DNA of 62,005 bases from Acidimicrobiaceae bacterium (GCA_003141095.1 PLKM01000048.1:1318-63322); one strand, 5' to 3'; shown: positions 26,283 to 35,251, counted from the first letter of the stretch. Numbers and translations are program-made. Notes: generated from the letters alone by a model not told the origin.

Positions 26283-26651
26283 CTGCTGGAAGTCAATTCG
26301 ACCGCCAAATTGTCTGGTCGACTTGTGTCGTGTAGTTCCTGGCGATGTCGAGGGAGAGCTGGATCATGCCGCAACATGAGATAGTTGGCTTCGACGGCCC
26401 GACGTGAACCCGCACGCTGAACGATTACCTGGTGAATCGTGCCGGGACCGCCGAGCACAACCCCAGAAGCTCGCACGGGACAGAAGCATCAGGCTGGTCA
26501 ATCGACAGCCCAGCGTCTGGGAAGCCGAAACCTCAGACTGGCCTCATTGTCGGCCTCCTAGTTCCGCAGAACGACGAGACCAGACCGACGAGCGACAACT
26601 CGCTTCCGTGAAAACAAAGCACTTGCGCGGCCAAAGCGACACTCCCCAACC
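26283..26651. other. Intergenic stretch before the tRNA fragment
   Basis: About 370 bp with repeat copy i and no gene. Short plus-strand frames cross it but have no recognisable content. Confidence 0.45.
26396..26420 (+). repeat. Dispersed GGCCCGACGT repeat, copy i
   Basis: GGCCCGACGTGAACCCGCAC, after which similarity is lost. It is the last copy before the tRNA fragment. Confidence 0.4.
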
Positions 26652-26706
26652 ATCTGAATCTCTCTTAATCAACAGGTTCCGGGTTCAAGTCCCGACCGGC
26701 GCACCA
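26652..26706 (+). pseudogene. 3' half of tRNA-Lys(CTT)
   Basis: The sequence runs ATCTGA, a short insertion, CTCTTAATCA (anticodon loop with CTT), then GGTTCCGGGTTCAAGTCCCG and ACCGGCGCACCA. It thus keeps the anticodon loop, variable region, T-arm, 3' acceptor strand and encoded CCA of a tRNA-Lys. The matching 5' half (expected to begin GCGCCGG) is absent upstream. A tRNA 3' half alone is what integrating elements leave at an attachment site. It is followed by a terminator. Confidence 0.68.
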
Positions 26707-26710
26707 GAAA

Positions 26711-26735
26711 CATCCCGAGCAATCCGCTCGGGATG
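26711..26735 (+). terminator. Hairpin terminator after the tRNA fragment
   Basis: CATCCCGAGC, loop AATCC, GCTCGGGATG: a perfect 10-bp stem starting 5 bp after the CCA, followed by ATTTG. The short T run makes it a plausible intrinsic terminator of the original tRNA gene. Confidence 0.65.
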
Positions 26736-26777
26736 ATTTGTCGTTCACGATGTCGCACGTCAACTACGTTCGTCAGC

Positions 26778-27263
26778 ATGCTCATTCGCTTCGCCACTCC
26801 ACGTGACGTACCCGCAATCGTTGGCTTGATTAGTGACCTCGCTGACTACGAACAACTTGCCCACGAAACTGTGGCTCGCGATCAAGACATCCACGATGCG
26901 CTCTTCACCGAGAACCCGCACGTCTTCTGCCACGTCGCCGAGAGCGACGGTAAAGTCGTTGGATTGGCACTATGGTTCTTGAACTTCTCGACCTTCCACG
27001 GGTCGTCCGGCCTGTATCTCGAGGACCTGTACGTCCGTGAGGACTTGCGCGGCCAAGGCATAGGTACCGCCCTCATGAGCGAGTTGGCGCAACTCTGCGT
27101 GGCGCGCGGCTACACCCGCTTCCAGTGGTGGGTGCTCGACTGGAACAACCCTTCCATCGAGTTCTACAAGTCCATCGGCGCGGTAGCCATGGACGAGTGG
27201 ACTGTCTTTCGCCTCAGCGGCGACCCGCTTCGTGCCTTTGGTGAAGGGCCAAGACACATCTAA
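26778..27263 (+). CDS. GNAT-family N-acetyltransferase (diamine-acetyltransferase-like)
   Basis: The 161-residue protein starts at the ATG at 26778 (MLIRFATPRD). The longer frame would begin inside the terminator hairpin. The core LYVREDLRGQGIGTALMSEL is the acetyl-CoA loop, and LYLEDLYV plus VLDWNNPSIEFYKSIGAVAM is the spermidine/spermine N-acetyltransferase pattern. It may acetylate polyamines or related amines. It stands alone, converging on the DUF779 gene. Confidence 0.9.
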   Translation: MLIRFATPRDVPAIVGLISDLADYEQLAHETVARDQDIHDALFTENPHVFCHVAESDGKVVGLALWFLNFSTFHGSSGLYLEDLYVREDLRGQGIGTALMSELAQLCVARGYTRFQWWVLDWNNPSIEFYKSIGAVAMDEWTVFRLSGDPLRAFGEGPRHI

Positions 27264-27328
27264 CGTCGCTTTGGTCGAGCAGGGTCGAACGAAATTGGCT
27301 CTAGTTAACTCAGAGACAGGCCACTAAC

Positions 27329-27706
27329 TCAACTACTGAGACCCAAGGCCTCGAGTTCGCCATCGCTAAAGACTCGTGACGTGATGACGAAGTGCTGATC
27401 GCGACCGGCCGCCAACGAGAAGCCTTCGGGTTCACCGTCACCGACGCCAAGAATTATTTGCGTATGCTTCCACACCTCGTACTGGCGGTGGTCGATATAG
27501 AACGGACAACCCGCCACCGTTCCCAAGAGGACATCGTGGCTGCCGATGACAAACTCCCCCTGCTCAAAACAGAGTGGAAGGCTTCCGTCGCAACAGCCAC
27601 CTGACTGGAAGAACATGACGGGCCCGCGCTCGGCGACCAATTCCTCGATCGCCTCAGCGGCCGCGGACGATGCCACGACGCGCTCGGGAGCACGGAACCC
27701 GTTCAT
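27329..27706 (-). CDS. DUF779 protein linked to aldehyde dehydrogenase
   Basis: 125 residues from the ATG at 27706, after GAAGGAAT. Conserved elements are MFFQSGGCCDGSLPLC, DVLLGTVAGCPFYI, and the WKHTQIILGV segment. DUF779 proteins are typically encoded beside acetaldehyde/aldehyde dehydrogenases, and their molecular role is not known. Here the gene follows the dehydrogenase by 17 bp. Several close Cys residues suggest metal or redox chemistry, which is inference. Confidence 0.88.
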   Translation of the reverse strand: MNGFRAPERVVASSAAAEAIEELVAERGPVMFFQSGGCCDGSLPLCFEQGEFVIGSHDVLLGTVAGCPFYIDHRQYEVWKHTQIILGVGDGEPEGFSLAAGRDQHFVITSRVFSDGELEALGLSS

Positions 27707-27723
27707 ATTCCTTCGTTCTTGCT

Positions 27724-29304
27724 TTAGAAGAATCCGAGTGGTTTGGTGCTGTAACTCACCAGGAGATTCTTCGTCTGCGAATAGTGCTCCAACATCATCT
27801 GGTGATTCTCTCGTCCCACCCCGGAGATCTTGTAGCCACCGAAGGCGGCTCCCGCCGGATAGAGGTGGTAGCAGTTGGTCCACACCCGACCCGCCTGGAT
27901 GGCGCGGCCCATGCGATACGCGAGATTCCCGTCGCGCGTCCACACGCCCGCACCGAGACCGTAGAGCGTGTCGTTGGCAATCTCCAACGCTTCCGCCTCG
28001 TCCTTGAAGGTCGTCACGGCCAGCACGGGTCCGAAGATCTCCTCTTGGAAGACCCGCATCTTGTTGTGGCCCTTCAACACCGTGGGCGCGAAGTAGTACC
28101 CGTCGGCGAACTCTCCGTCGAGCTGTACGCGCTTGCCTCCGATGAGACACTCAGCGCCCTCCTGGAGACCTATGTCCACGTACGAGGTGATCTTCTCCAA
28201 CTGTTGGGTTGAGACTTGGGGGCCGATCATGGTTGACGGATCAAGAGGATTGCCCTGCGTGATCTTCTTGATTCGCTCGAGACAACGCTCCATGAACTTG
28301 TCGTAGATCGATTCGGCGACGAGCGCTCGCGAAGGACACGTGCAGACCTCGCCCTTGTTGAATGCGTAGAGCACCAAGCCTTCTATGGCCTTGTCCAAGA
28401 ACTCATCGTCCGCGTTCATGACGTCGGCGAAGAAGATGTTGGGCGACTTGCCTCCGAGCTCGACGGTCGACGGAATGAGATTCTCCGCCGCGTACTGCAT
28501 GATGAGCCGACCAGTGGTCGTCTCACCGGTGAAACCGATCTTGGCGATTCGCGGACTCGTCGCCAGCGCCTTGCCAATCTCTGCCCCGGGTCCCGTGATC
28601 ACGTTCAGCACGCCCGCAGGAACGACGTCCTCGAGCAACTCCGCCAACTTGAGGATCGACCACGGTGTGGGCGACGCCGGCTTGACGACGGTGCAGTTGC
28701 CCGCGGCGAGTGCCGGGGCGATCTTCCACGCCGCCATGAGTAGCGGGAAGTTGAACGGAATGATCTGGCCAACGACGCCTAGGGGCTCGTGGAAGTGGTA
28801 CGCCACGGTGTCCTTGTCGATCTCGGTGGAACGTCCCTCCAGCGATCGAGTCGCGCCCGCGAAGTAGCGGAAGTGATCGACCGCCAGCGGTATGTCGGCC
28901 GCCAAGGTCTCGCGCACCGGCTTGCCGTTCTCCCAACTCTCCGCGACCGCCAGCATCTGCAAGTTCGCCTCGATGACGTCGGCGATCTTGTTGAGCACCG
29001 CCGCCCGATCGGTGAGCGACGTCTCAGCCCAGGCCTGGCGGGCGCGATGCGCGGCGTCCAACGCCAACTCAACGTCTTCCTTGGTGGACCTCGCTACTTC
29101 ACAAAAGGCCTTGCCGGTCACCGGTGAAATATCCTTCATGTACTCGCCCTTGACTGGCGCCACCCACGTGCCGCCGATGAAATTCTCGTAGCGAGGCTTG
29201 AGCGAGACCAAACTGCCCGGCTGTCCCGGGGCCACAAACGCGCCCGTCGCCGAGCCATCTTCTCTGCCGGATTCTTCTGTCGGCTTTGTCAGTGTGTCTG
29301 TCAT
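27724..29304 (-). CDS. NAD-dependent aldehyde dehydrogenase
   Basis: About 526 residues from the ATG at 29304, chosen because TTTGGAGG lies 6 bp upstream. The fold is a standard [24 protein letters not shown], Glu in VELGGKSPN, and nucleophile Cys in GEVCTCPSR, then GPVLAVTTF. It is similar to class 2-like acetaldehyde/chloroacetaldehyde dehydrogenases (ExaC/AldA type). It is in operon with DUF779 and divergent from a zinc alcohol dehydrogenase, suggesting oxidation of ethanol or another short alcohol to the acid. Confidence 0.92.
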   Translation of the reverse strand: MTDTLTKPTEESGREDGSATGAFVAPGQPGSLVSLKPRYENFIGGTWVAPVKGEYMKDISPVTGKAFCEVARSTKEDVELALDAAHRARQAWAETSLTDRAAVLNKIADVIEANLQMLAVAESWENGKPVRETLAADIPLAVDHFRYFAGATRSLEGRSTEIDKDTVAYHFHEPLGVVGQIIPFNFPLLMAAWKIAPALAAGNCTVVKPASPTPWSILKLAELLEDVVPAGVLNVITGPGAEIGKALATSPRIAKIGFTGETTTGRLIMQYAAENLIPSTVELGGKSPNIFFADVMNADDEFLDKAIEGLVLYAFNKGEVCTCPSRALVAESIYDKFMERCLERIKKITQGNPLDPSTMIGPQVSTQQLEKITSYVDIGLQEGAECLIGGKRVQLDGEFADGYYFAPTVLKGHNKMRVFQEEIFGPVLAVTTFKDEAEALEIANDTLYGLGAGVWTRDGNLAYRMGRAIQAGRVWTNCYHLYPAGAAFGGYKISGVGRENHQMMLEHYSQTKNLLVSYSTKPLGFF

Positions 29305-29502
29305 GATTGCCTCCAAATTCTTGGGGTAACAACGCCACCCATTCGTGAGTATGCCGTCACTTTTTCCAAACGATGAGTGACTTAAGTCACAATGTTTCCC
29401 GGCCTGTTGAGCACTTCGGCTCTACCGGTGTCGACCCCGCTCGACCAGAGTGGAGGCAGCGAAATCGCCGCGAACGTGGAGCGAACAACTAGGGAGTTCT
29501 GA

Positions 29503-30519
29503 ATGCCTTCTTCAACGATGTCAGCGTGGGCGGTGAGCACCCCGGGACCTATCGACTCGGGTCCGCTGGTGCGTGTCGAGCGCCCGATTCCAGATCCCAG
29601 TCCGGGACAGATTCGACTTCGCGTCACGGCGTGCGGGGTCTGTCGGACCGATCTGCACCTCGCCGAGGGCGATCTACCCGCGCGACGTCCTTTCGTAATC
29701 CCTGGTCACGAAGTCGTCGGCGTCGTCGACGAACTCGGCGACGGCTCGCAACGCTTCGCCAAGGGCGACCGCGTGGGGGCGGCGTGGCTCGCGAGAACCT
29801 GTGGCGAGTGCCGTTACTGCCTCGCCGGTAGCGAGAACCTCTGCACGTCGCCCACCTTCACCGGTTGGGACATTGACGGTGGTTACGCCCAGTACGTCGT
29901 GGTCGACCAAGACTACGCCTACGCGATTCCCCCTTCCTTCGACGACCTGCACGCCGCTCCCCTCTTGTGCGCGGGCATCATTGGCTACCGTGCGTTGATG
30001 CGCTCGCAGTTGCCCCCGGGGGGGCGGCTGGGAATATACGGCTTCGGAGGGTCCGCGCACCTCACCGCTCAGATCGCCTTGGCCCAAGGCGCGCGCGTGC
30101 ACGTCATGACCCGCTCCGAGGAGGCTCGCGAGTTGGCCCTCTCCCTGGGCGCCAGCAGCGTCGGGGACGCGGACGACCCTCCACCCGAACCACTCGATTC
30201 CGCCATCCTCTTCGCTCCCGTCGGCACGCTCGTCCCGCCGGCACTCGCCGCACTCGACCGCGGGGGTACGCTCGCCGTCGCCGGCATCTACCTGAGCGAC
30301 ATTCCAGCATTGAACTACGAGCACCATCTCTTCCAAGAGCGCAACCTCTGCAGCGTGACAGCCAATACGCGTGATGACGGCCGCGACTTCCTGGCGCTGG
30401 CAGCGCAGATCGGTCTAAAGGTATCGGTGGACCCGTACCCCTGGGATCAAGCGGATCAAGCCCTACGCGATCTCTGTCACGACCACGTCAACGGCGCTGC
30501 GGTGTTAGTCAGTCCCTGA
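29503..30519 (+). CDS. Zinc-dependent alcohol dehydrogenase
   Basis: The 338-residue protein has [12 protein letters not shown] and GHEVVGVV for catalytic zinc, four Cys in [15 protein letters not shown] for structural zinc, and a Rossmann [10 protein letters not shown]. It belongs to the AdhA/AdhP medium-chain group. AGGGAG precedes the ATG. It is divergent from the ALDH operon over a 200-bp shared promoter region, so both steps of alcohol oxidation are probably co-controlled. Confidence 0.92.
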   Translation: MPSSTMSAWAVSTPGPIDSGPLVRVERPIPDPSPGQIRLRVTACGVCRTDLHLAEGDLPARRPFVIPGHEVVGVVDELGDGSQRFAKGDRVGAAWLARTCGECRYCLAGSENLCTSPTFTGWDIDGGYAQYVVVDQDYAYAIPPSFDDLHAAPLLCAGIIGYRALMRSQLPPGGRLGIYGFGGSAHLTAQIALAQGARVHVMTRSEEARELALSLGASSVGDADDPPPEPLDSAILFAPVGTLVPPALAALDRGGTLAVAGIYLSDIPALNYEHHLFQERNLCSVTANTRDDGRDFLALAAQIGLKVSVDPYPWDQADQALRDLCHDHVNGAAVLVSP

Positions 30520-30540
30520 GAGGCGAAACCACACACACCC

Positions 30541-30604
30541 GGGCTCGGTGCAAGCCTGGCCGGAGGCCTCAAGAGGGAGAGCCCCGGAAGGAAGCGGCGG
30601 CCCG
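30541..30604. other. Structured element between convergent genes
   Basis: The sequence can pair GGGCTC (30541-30546) with GAGCCC (30578-30583) and includes a GGCC-GGA-GGCC hairpin and a GGAAGGAAGC string. It lies between the convergent adh and GH3 genes and could be a bidirectional terminator or a small structured RNA. It does not satisfy the SRP RNA core (see rejected items). Confidence 0.4.
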
Positions 30605-31840
30605 CTAACACGAGAAACTGTTGCGGGTCGCCAGCACCTGCCCAGCGTCACTCTCCAATTCTGTGCGCGTCAGGGTACCCCCCTCGACGGCGTTCACCAG
30701 CGCGTTGGCGACACTTCGCGCGAGAGCCAACGACGAGGCCGGTGAACTCGGCGAGCCGAAGAGGACCATATTGGCCCCCGCTTGCAGCGCCTTCACCACC
30801 GCCGCGGGAACCGCCAGGTGCAGGGCGCTGATGGCGCCGGCGGAGAGCGAGTCCGTGACAATCAGTCCGGTGAAGTCGAGATGGAGCCGCAACTCTTCGA
30901 CAACAACTGGGGAGAGACTCGCCGGCAGCGAAGTAAGGCCGGGCACCGACGCGTTGGACAACATCACCGCTGGGGCCCCGCGGGCGATGGCGTCCTCGAA
31001 GGGCACGAGGCCGGTCCTTTGCAGCACCGACCACGGTTTGGTGGCGGCGGGACCGTAGTCAGTGTTCCTCGATGACCCGCCGAGGCCAGGAAAATGCTTG
31101 AGTACGGAGGTCACGTTGGCTTTGGTCAGACCGCTCATGAAGGCGGTCCCGTCAGCCGCCGCCACGCTCGCAGAACCGCTGAACGACCGCAACCCGTCGG
31201 GATCACTGGCGCCCGGCTCGATGTTGCGCCCGTCCACATCAAGCACTGGAGCGAGGTCAACGTTCACGCCGGCTGAAAGCAGCGAGGTACCGATGCGGAA
31301 TCCCTCGCCTTCGATCTGAGACGCGTTGAGATTCCTGCCCATTGTCTGGGCCCAAGGAATAGAGCCGATCACGTTGGTGAGACGCTGGACGCCGCCGCCC
31401 TCTTCGTCGGTCATGATCAACATCGGGTATTTGTCCAGTGTCCGCGCCTGCACCTTGGCGATGGTGGCGGCCATGCTCAATGGAGCATCTGGTCCGAAGA
31501 GCAAGAGACCGCCGTAACCGGCCTGCGCCGCCGGAACCATGGCCCCCAGATTGGCGGCATTCACCGGTACGACGATCGTCTGGTTGGCGAGCTCGGCGAG
31601 TGGCCAGCCCGACACGTATTGAATGGCGCACGTCAGGTTGCTCGGAGTCACCGCACCCGCGGCGGTGGTCGACGTCGTGGACGGTGTCGGGAGCGATGTC
31701 GTGGTGGTTGCACTGCCCGCCAGCGAACCCGGAGTGATCACGGTGACGAGAACCGCGGCGAGCGCCATCGTGACAACGGCGCCCGCCTTCTTGAAGAGTG
31801 GGCTCCGCCGGCTTCTCATAGCTCGAGACAACCGGACCAT
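30605..31840 (-). CDS. Secreted glycoside hydrolase family 3 protein (NagZ-like)
   Basis: About 411 residues from an ATG at 31840; 31819 and 31909 are alternatives. There is a signal segment (AVVTMALAAVLVTVITP), a Thr/Ser linker, then the GH3 barrel with MLIMTDEEGGGVQRL, LAPVLDVD and the nucleophile region GLIVTDSLSAGAI. The acid/base loop reads KHFPGLGGSSRNTDYGP. Both His residues of the usual NagZ KHFPGHG...DSH motif are absent, so beta-N-acetylglucosaminidase activity is uncertain. It lies downstream of clpS-DUF2017, with a 91-bp gap. Confidence 0.85.
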   Translation of the reverse strand: MVRLSRAMRSRRSPLFKKAGAVVTMALAAVLVTVITPGSLAGSATTTTSLPTPSTTSTTAAGAVTPSNLTCAIQYVSGWPLAELANQTIVVPVNAANLGAMVPAAQAGYGGLLLFGPDAPLSMAATIAKVQARTLDKYPMLIMTDEEGGGVQRLTNVIGSIPWAQTMGRNLNASQIEGEGFRIGTSLLSAGVNVDLAPVLDVDGRNIEPGASDPDGLRSFSGSASVAAADGTAFMSGLTKANVTSVLKHFPGLGGSSRNTDYGPAATKPWSVLQRTGLVPFEDAIARGAPAVMLSNASVPGLTSLPASLSPVVVEELRLHLDFTGLIVTDSLSAGAISALHLAVPAAVVKALQAGANMVLFGSPSSPASSLALARSVANALVNAVEGGTLTRTELESDAGQVLATRNSFSC

Positions 31841-31931
31841 CACCGTCGTACCGTGAAGAGTCTCGACGCGGCAGCCCCACCCCTCCGACGAAATAGGAGA
31901 GCCCCGCATTGCCGATCGATGGCACCCGTCG

Positions 31932-32369
31932 TCACAGGCACTCTGCGAGGGCGAAGAGGAACTGCTGCAACGTACGGATGTACTCCAAGAGCTCGGACGG
32001 GCAGGCGTCCAGCTTCTCGTTGCTCATGAGTCCGTTCGCGACGACCGTCGAACGCAGAGCGATCTGAAAGGTGCTGAGCCACGCCCACGCCTCGGCGTCG
32101 TTGAGAAACTGATCCTGCAGCGTCATCACCGCGAGCTCGGCGTTAGTTGAAATTTCGTGTTGACGATTAAGGGTGGACACGGGATCGTCGTCGTCGCTGC
32201 TGGGGTCAATCGGGGCATTCAGCCCGGCGTGCCACTCGTGGTTGGGGTCTCGTTCCGCGGCAACCACGTGGCCAAAGGCCTCGCGGGCAACGGCTCGGCC
32301 GGCGTCGCTCAGGCGAACCTCGATGCGACCGTCACGTCGTCGTATGAAGAGCTTGTTGCCCACCATCAC
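31932..32369 (-). CDS. DUF2017 family protein
   Basis: The 145-residue soluble protein begins with a basic segment (KLFIRRRDGRIEVRLSDAGR) and has a helical C-terminal domain ending TLQQFLFALAECL. DUF2017 genes regularly follow clpS in actinobacteria, as here with a 4-bp overlap. The role is unknown. Coupling to clpS suggests a link to ClpCP proteolysis. Confidence 0.88.
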   Translation of the reverse strand: MMVGNKLFIRRRDGRIEVRLSDAGRAVAREAFGHVVAAERDPNHEWHAGLNAPIDPSSDDDDPVSTLNRQHEISTNAELAVMTLQDQFLNDAEAWAWLSTFQIALRSTVVANGLMSNEKLDACPSELLEYIRTLQQFLFALAECL

Positions 32370-32653
32370 TCGTCGCGTTCAATGGTCGATTGAAGCCCGG
32401 CGACCTGCAGTTTGACGCAGTACGACTCGGCGCGTTCGCGCTGACCGGACCACACAATGGCCCGTCCTTCGTTGTGAACGGTCAACATCAACTGGGTGCA
32501 TTTGTTATTGGAGTACCCGAATATTCTCTTGAAGATAACGACCACCACCGACATCGGAGTCACCGGGTCGTCCCACACGACAACGTTCCAGGGCCGCTCG
32601 GTGGCGACAATCTTCTCGGTCGTCACGTCGGTCTCGGTCGTCAATCGACGCAT
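32366..32653 (-). CDS. clpS: ATP-dependent Clp protease adaptor ClpS
   Basis: 95 residues from the ATG at 32653, with GAGG upstream. The ClpS core is PWNVVVWDDPVTPMSVVVVI, then FGYSNNKCTQLMLTVHNEGR and the C-terminal GLQSTIE. ClpS delivers N-degron substrates to ClpC/ClpA. Asp-Asp-Pro and the hydrophobic N-degron pocket residues are present. It is the first gene of the clpS-DUF2017 pair and diverges from an MpaB-type gene across about 95 bp. Confidence 0.95.
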   Translation of the reverse strand: MRRLTTETDVTTEKIVATERPWNVVVWDDPVTPMSVVVVIFKRIFGYSNNKCTQLMLTVHNEGRAIVWSGQRERAESYCVKLQVAGLQSTIERDE

Positions 32654-32749
32654 TGGCTTCACGGCTCCCACCTCACCAGTGTCGCAGACGACCGAGCACT
32701 GCGAAAGAAACCGAACGTAGTCTTGGAGTGGAACCTGGAGGAGGCGGTG

Positions 32750-33628
32750 TTGAGCGTTACCAACTGGAAGGATGCGCCGGCACGAATTCGCTCTCGGGTC
32801 AACTTCAGTATCCGAAGGGCCGTCGGCCTGACGAAGGACCCACCACCGCGCTGCGACGACCCCGCTGTTGCCTACTTTCCCATCGACGGCGTGGCTCGCC
32901 TCGTGCACGGGGATCTTTCGTCGATGATGGTGGGCGGACTGGGCTCGCTCTTCTTTCAGATGCTGCATCCCCACGCCATGGCCGGCGTGGCTCAACATTC
33001 GCGCTACCAGCATGATCCCCTGGGGCGCCTGCGGCAGACCGCCAACTTCATTGGTGCCACCACCTACGGCGCAGCTCCCACTGCCCACGCCTCCATAGAA
33101 CGGGTTCTCAGCGTGCACCAGAGTGTGCGCGGGGTGGCTGACGACGGCCTCGACTACTACGCCAACGATCCCCACCTGCTCGCGTGGGTCCACGCCGCCG
33201 AGACGTCGATGTTCCTGAGCGGCTATCAACGCTTCGGCAAGCACCCGCTCTCTCAACGCGATGCCGACACGTACGTCGCGGAAATGGCGACGCTGGCTCG
33301 GGACCTCGGTGCCGAGGAACCGCCCACGACCCTCGCTGAGCTCAACACCACCCTCGATACATTTCGCCCCGAGCTTCGCCTCTGTCCCGACGGGGTGATC
33401 GCGCGCGACTTTGTCGTCAATGGCTTCGTGGAGGGGCTGATCCAGCGATTCGTCTACCGGTTACTGATCCTGAGTGCGCTCGACTTGCTGCCGCCCTGGA
33501 GCCTCGAGATGCTCGACACTGCTCGAAGGCCAACGTTTCAGCGTGTCCTGGTTCGCGCCTCGACGCACGTCCTGTGCCCCGTCGTGCGGCTCTTCGTGCC
33601 GCCCACGAAACCCGTCACGTTGCGATAG
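32750..33628 (+). CDS. MpaB-type oxygenase (DUF2236)
   Basis: About 292 residues. The start is taken as TTG at 32750, 5 bp after AGGAGG; GTG at 32747 is the alternative. The long upstream extension is antisense to clpS and is not coding. DUF2236 features are VHGDLSSMMVGGLGSLFFQM, then LHPHAMAGVAQHSRY and WVHAAETSMFLSGYQRFG. Members include rubber oxygenase Lcp and MpaB-like haem proteins. The substrate here is unknown. It converges with the SDR gene, overlapping it by 14 bp. Confidence 0.85.
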   Translation: MSVTNWKDAPARIRSRVNFSIRRAVGLTKDPPPRCDDPAVAYFPIDGVARLVHGDLSSMMVGGLGSLFFQMLHPHAMAGVAQHSRYQHDPLGRLRQTANFIGATTYGAAPTAHASIERVLSVHQSVRGVADDGLDYYANDPHLLAWVHAAETSMFLSGYQRFGKHPLSQRDADTYVAEMATLARDLGAEEPPTTLAELNTTLDTFRPELRLCPDGVIARDFVVNGFVEGLIQRFVYRLLILSALDLLPPWSLEMLDTARRPTFQRVLVRASTHVLCPVVRLFVPPTKPVTLR

Positions 33629-34340
33629 ATAGTCCGCCGTCGACGACCACCACCTGACCGGTGACGTAGGGCGTCGAGGCCAGCGAGAAAATGACGTCCG
33701 CGATGTCCTGCGGCGTCCCACTTCGTTTGAGCGGCGCCACGGCACTGACGAAGTCACGAATCGCGTCCCAGTCGGCGGTCCAGGGCGTGTCGACAAGTCC
33801 CGGCGCCACCGCGTTCACCCGAACCTCGGGTCCCACGACCTTCGCGAGCAGGGGCGTCATGTGATTGAGCGCCGCCTTCGACGCGGCATAGGGAATGGAC
33901 GAACCCGTCGGACGGACTCCGGCAATCGACGAGACATTGACGATCGTCCCGTGCGTTTCGCGTAGCGCGTCCATTGCCGCCACGCAGAGACTCCAGGTGC
34001 CAAAGACGTTCACCTCGAAGATCTCACGCCACACGTCCACGGTCGCCGCACCGAGGTCGGCGTGGGGAATCACCTTGGTGGTTCCGGCGTTGTTCACGAG
34101 CACGTCAAGGCGGCCGCAGGCCTGCAGTACTTCGCGAACCAGACGAAGACAGTCGTCGCCCCTCGAAATGTCGGCCTGTACGTAGTGCGCTCCCGGCGTC
34201 GCCTTGGCCAGCCGCTCGCCCGCTTCCACGCTACGAGCGGAGTTGAAAACCACCGTGTCACCGGCTTGGGCGAAGCGCAGCGCCGTTGCTTCACCAATTC
34301 CACTCGTCGAACCGGTCACCAGCACCACACGATTACTCAT
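33615..34340 (-). CDS. SDR-family oxidoreductase
   Basis: 241 residues from the ATG at 34340, with GGAGG upstream. The Rossmann motif is TGSTSGIGEA, followed by NNAGT, catalytic Ser in VSSIAGVRP, and YAASK. The end is the usual YVTGQVVVVDGGL. This is a classical 3-oxoacyl-ACP-reductase-like SDR with NAD(P) specificity unknown. It overlaps the aldose-epimerase stop by one base (TGATG), suggesting a sugar-related substrate, but this is inference. Confidence 0.9.
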   Translation of the reverse strand: MSNRVVLVTGSTSGIGEATALRFAQAGDTVVFNSARSVEAGERLAKATPGAHYVQADISRGDDCLRLVREVLQACGRLDVLVNNAGTTKVIPHADLGAATVDVWREIFEVNVFGTWSLCVAAMDALRETHGTIVNVSSIAGVRPTGSSIPYAASKAALNHMTPLLAKVVGPEVRVNAVAPGLVDTPWTADWDAIRDFVSAVAPLKRSGTPQDIADVIFSLASTPYVTGQVVVVDGGLSIAT

Positions 34341-35251
34341 CACAACCTCCGACGAAGACGCCACGATCCAGCCCAGTGCTGTCCCGGCTCGAGTACTACC
34401 ACGTCCTTGCCACTACGCAAGGCGTCCGGTGGGCACGTCATTGGTTCCACCGCCACTGACGTTCGACGGCGGCCGCGTTCGAGCTTGTCGCCGGTATAGA
34501 TCTGGATATAGGGAAAATTGCGGTCAACACTGAGTTCAATTTCACCCCCGGCGCTGTCGCCCAAGACGACCGTCGCCAGACCACTGTCGTCTCGTACCAG
34601 TTCGGTGTACGTAACGTCGAGTTCGTGTCCGCTCAACGATTTACGGCGCGAAAAATCTAGCTGATGGCCGGCGACGGGAAGGATCTCACCCATGGGCAGT
34701 TGCCGGTCATCGACCGCGATGAACGCCTTCGCGGGCACTTCGAGCTGCGCGCCCTCGATGGTCGGGGTCGTTACCGCGAGATACGGGTGGAACCCCACGC
34801 CGAACGGAATTGGGATGTCGTCGCGGTTGGTCACGGTCGTCGTGACCGTCAGTCCCAGTGAGCCCAGATGGTACGCCACGCTGATTTCGCTCAGGAACGG
34901 GTAGTCGGGTGTCGGGTGCAAGAGAAGCGAAAGCACGCAGCGGTTCTGGTTGACGGCGTCGATTCGAAATGGGCGCCAACGGACGAGGCCGTGGATTGCC
35001 GTGGAGTGCGGTACATCGTCGACCGTGGGGTGAGCAGTACGATCGGAAAAGGACCATTTACTGTCGCCTATTCGATTGGGCCAGGGGTATAGGACCTGAC
35101 CACGGGCGCCGGTAGGTACTTCCTCCCCGGCAAAACCTTCAATCACGCTGAGACCGCTCTTGACGTAGGTGCGCAGCGTCGCACCGACCTCGGTGATTAC
35201 CGCGCGCTGGTCGCCGTGGGCGATTGCGATCTGTTCGCCGGAGGGAAGCAT
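34340..35251 (-). CDS. Aldose 1-epimerase family protein
   Basis: The 303-residue beta-rich protein has galactose-mutarotase features: QVLYPWPNRIGDSKWSF, HSTAIHGLVRWRPF with the catalytic-type His, GVGFHPYL and a C-terminal YIQIYTGD with the Glu-containing VAVEPMTCPPDAL. It likely interconverts sugar anomers. It is coupled to the following SDR and divergent from surE. Confidence 0.9.
   Translation of the reverse strand: MLPSGEQIAIAHGDQRAVITEVGATLRTYVKSGLSVIEGFAGEEVPTGARGQVLYPWPNRIGDSKWSFSDRTAHPTVDDVPHSTAIHGLVRWRPFRIDAVNQNRCVLSLLLHPTPDYPFLSEISVAYHLGSLGLTVTTTVTNRDDIPIPFGVGFHPYLAVTTPTIEGAQLEVPAKAFIAVDDRQLPMGEILPVAGHQLDFSRRKSLSGHELDVTYTELVRDDSGLATVVLGDSAGGEIELSVDRNFPYIQIYTGDKLERGRRRTSVAVEPMTCPPDALRSGKDVVVLEPGQHWAGSWRLRRRL

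Noticed and set aside
12100..26700. CRISPR array or phage module in the accessory region
   Set aside because: The repeats are irregularly spaced by hundreds to thousands of bases without spacers, and no cas, integrase or structural phage gene was seen.
27707..28150. Upstream extension of the DUF779 frame
   Set aside because: It is out-of-frame shadow of the aldehyde dehydrogenase; the ATG at 27706 has its own ribosome site.
30541..30607. Small SRP RNA (4.5S-like) because of GGAAGGAAGC
   Set aside because: The opposite strand of the core loop should contain the near-universal TCAGG beside a CC closing stem. Here it reads AGAGC, and AGCAG is AGCGG. A group II intron or cobalamin riboswitch fragment was also considered and not supported.
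32390..32746. N-terminal extension of the MpaB-type gene
   Set aside because: It is antisense to clpS and has clpS-shadow composition; a strong ribosome site at 32739-32744 places the start at about 32750.
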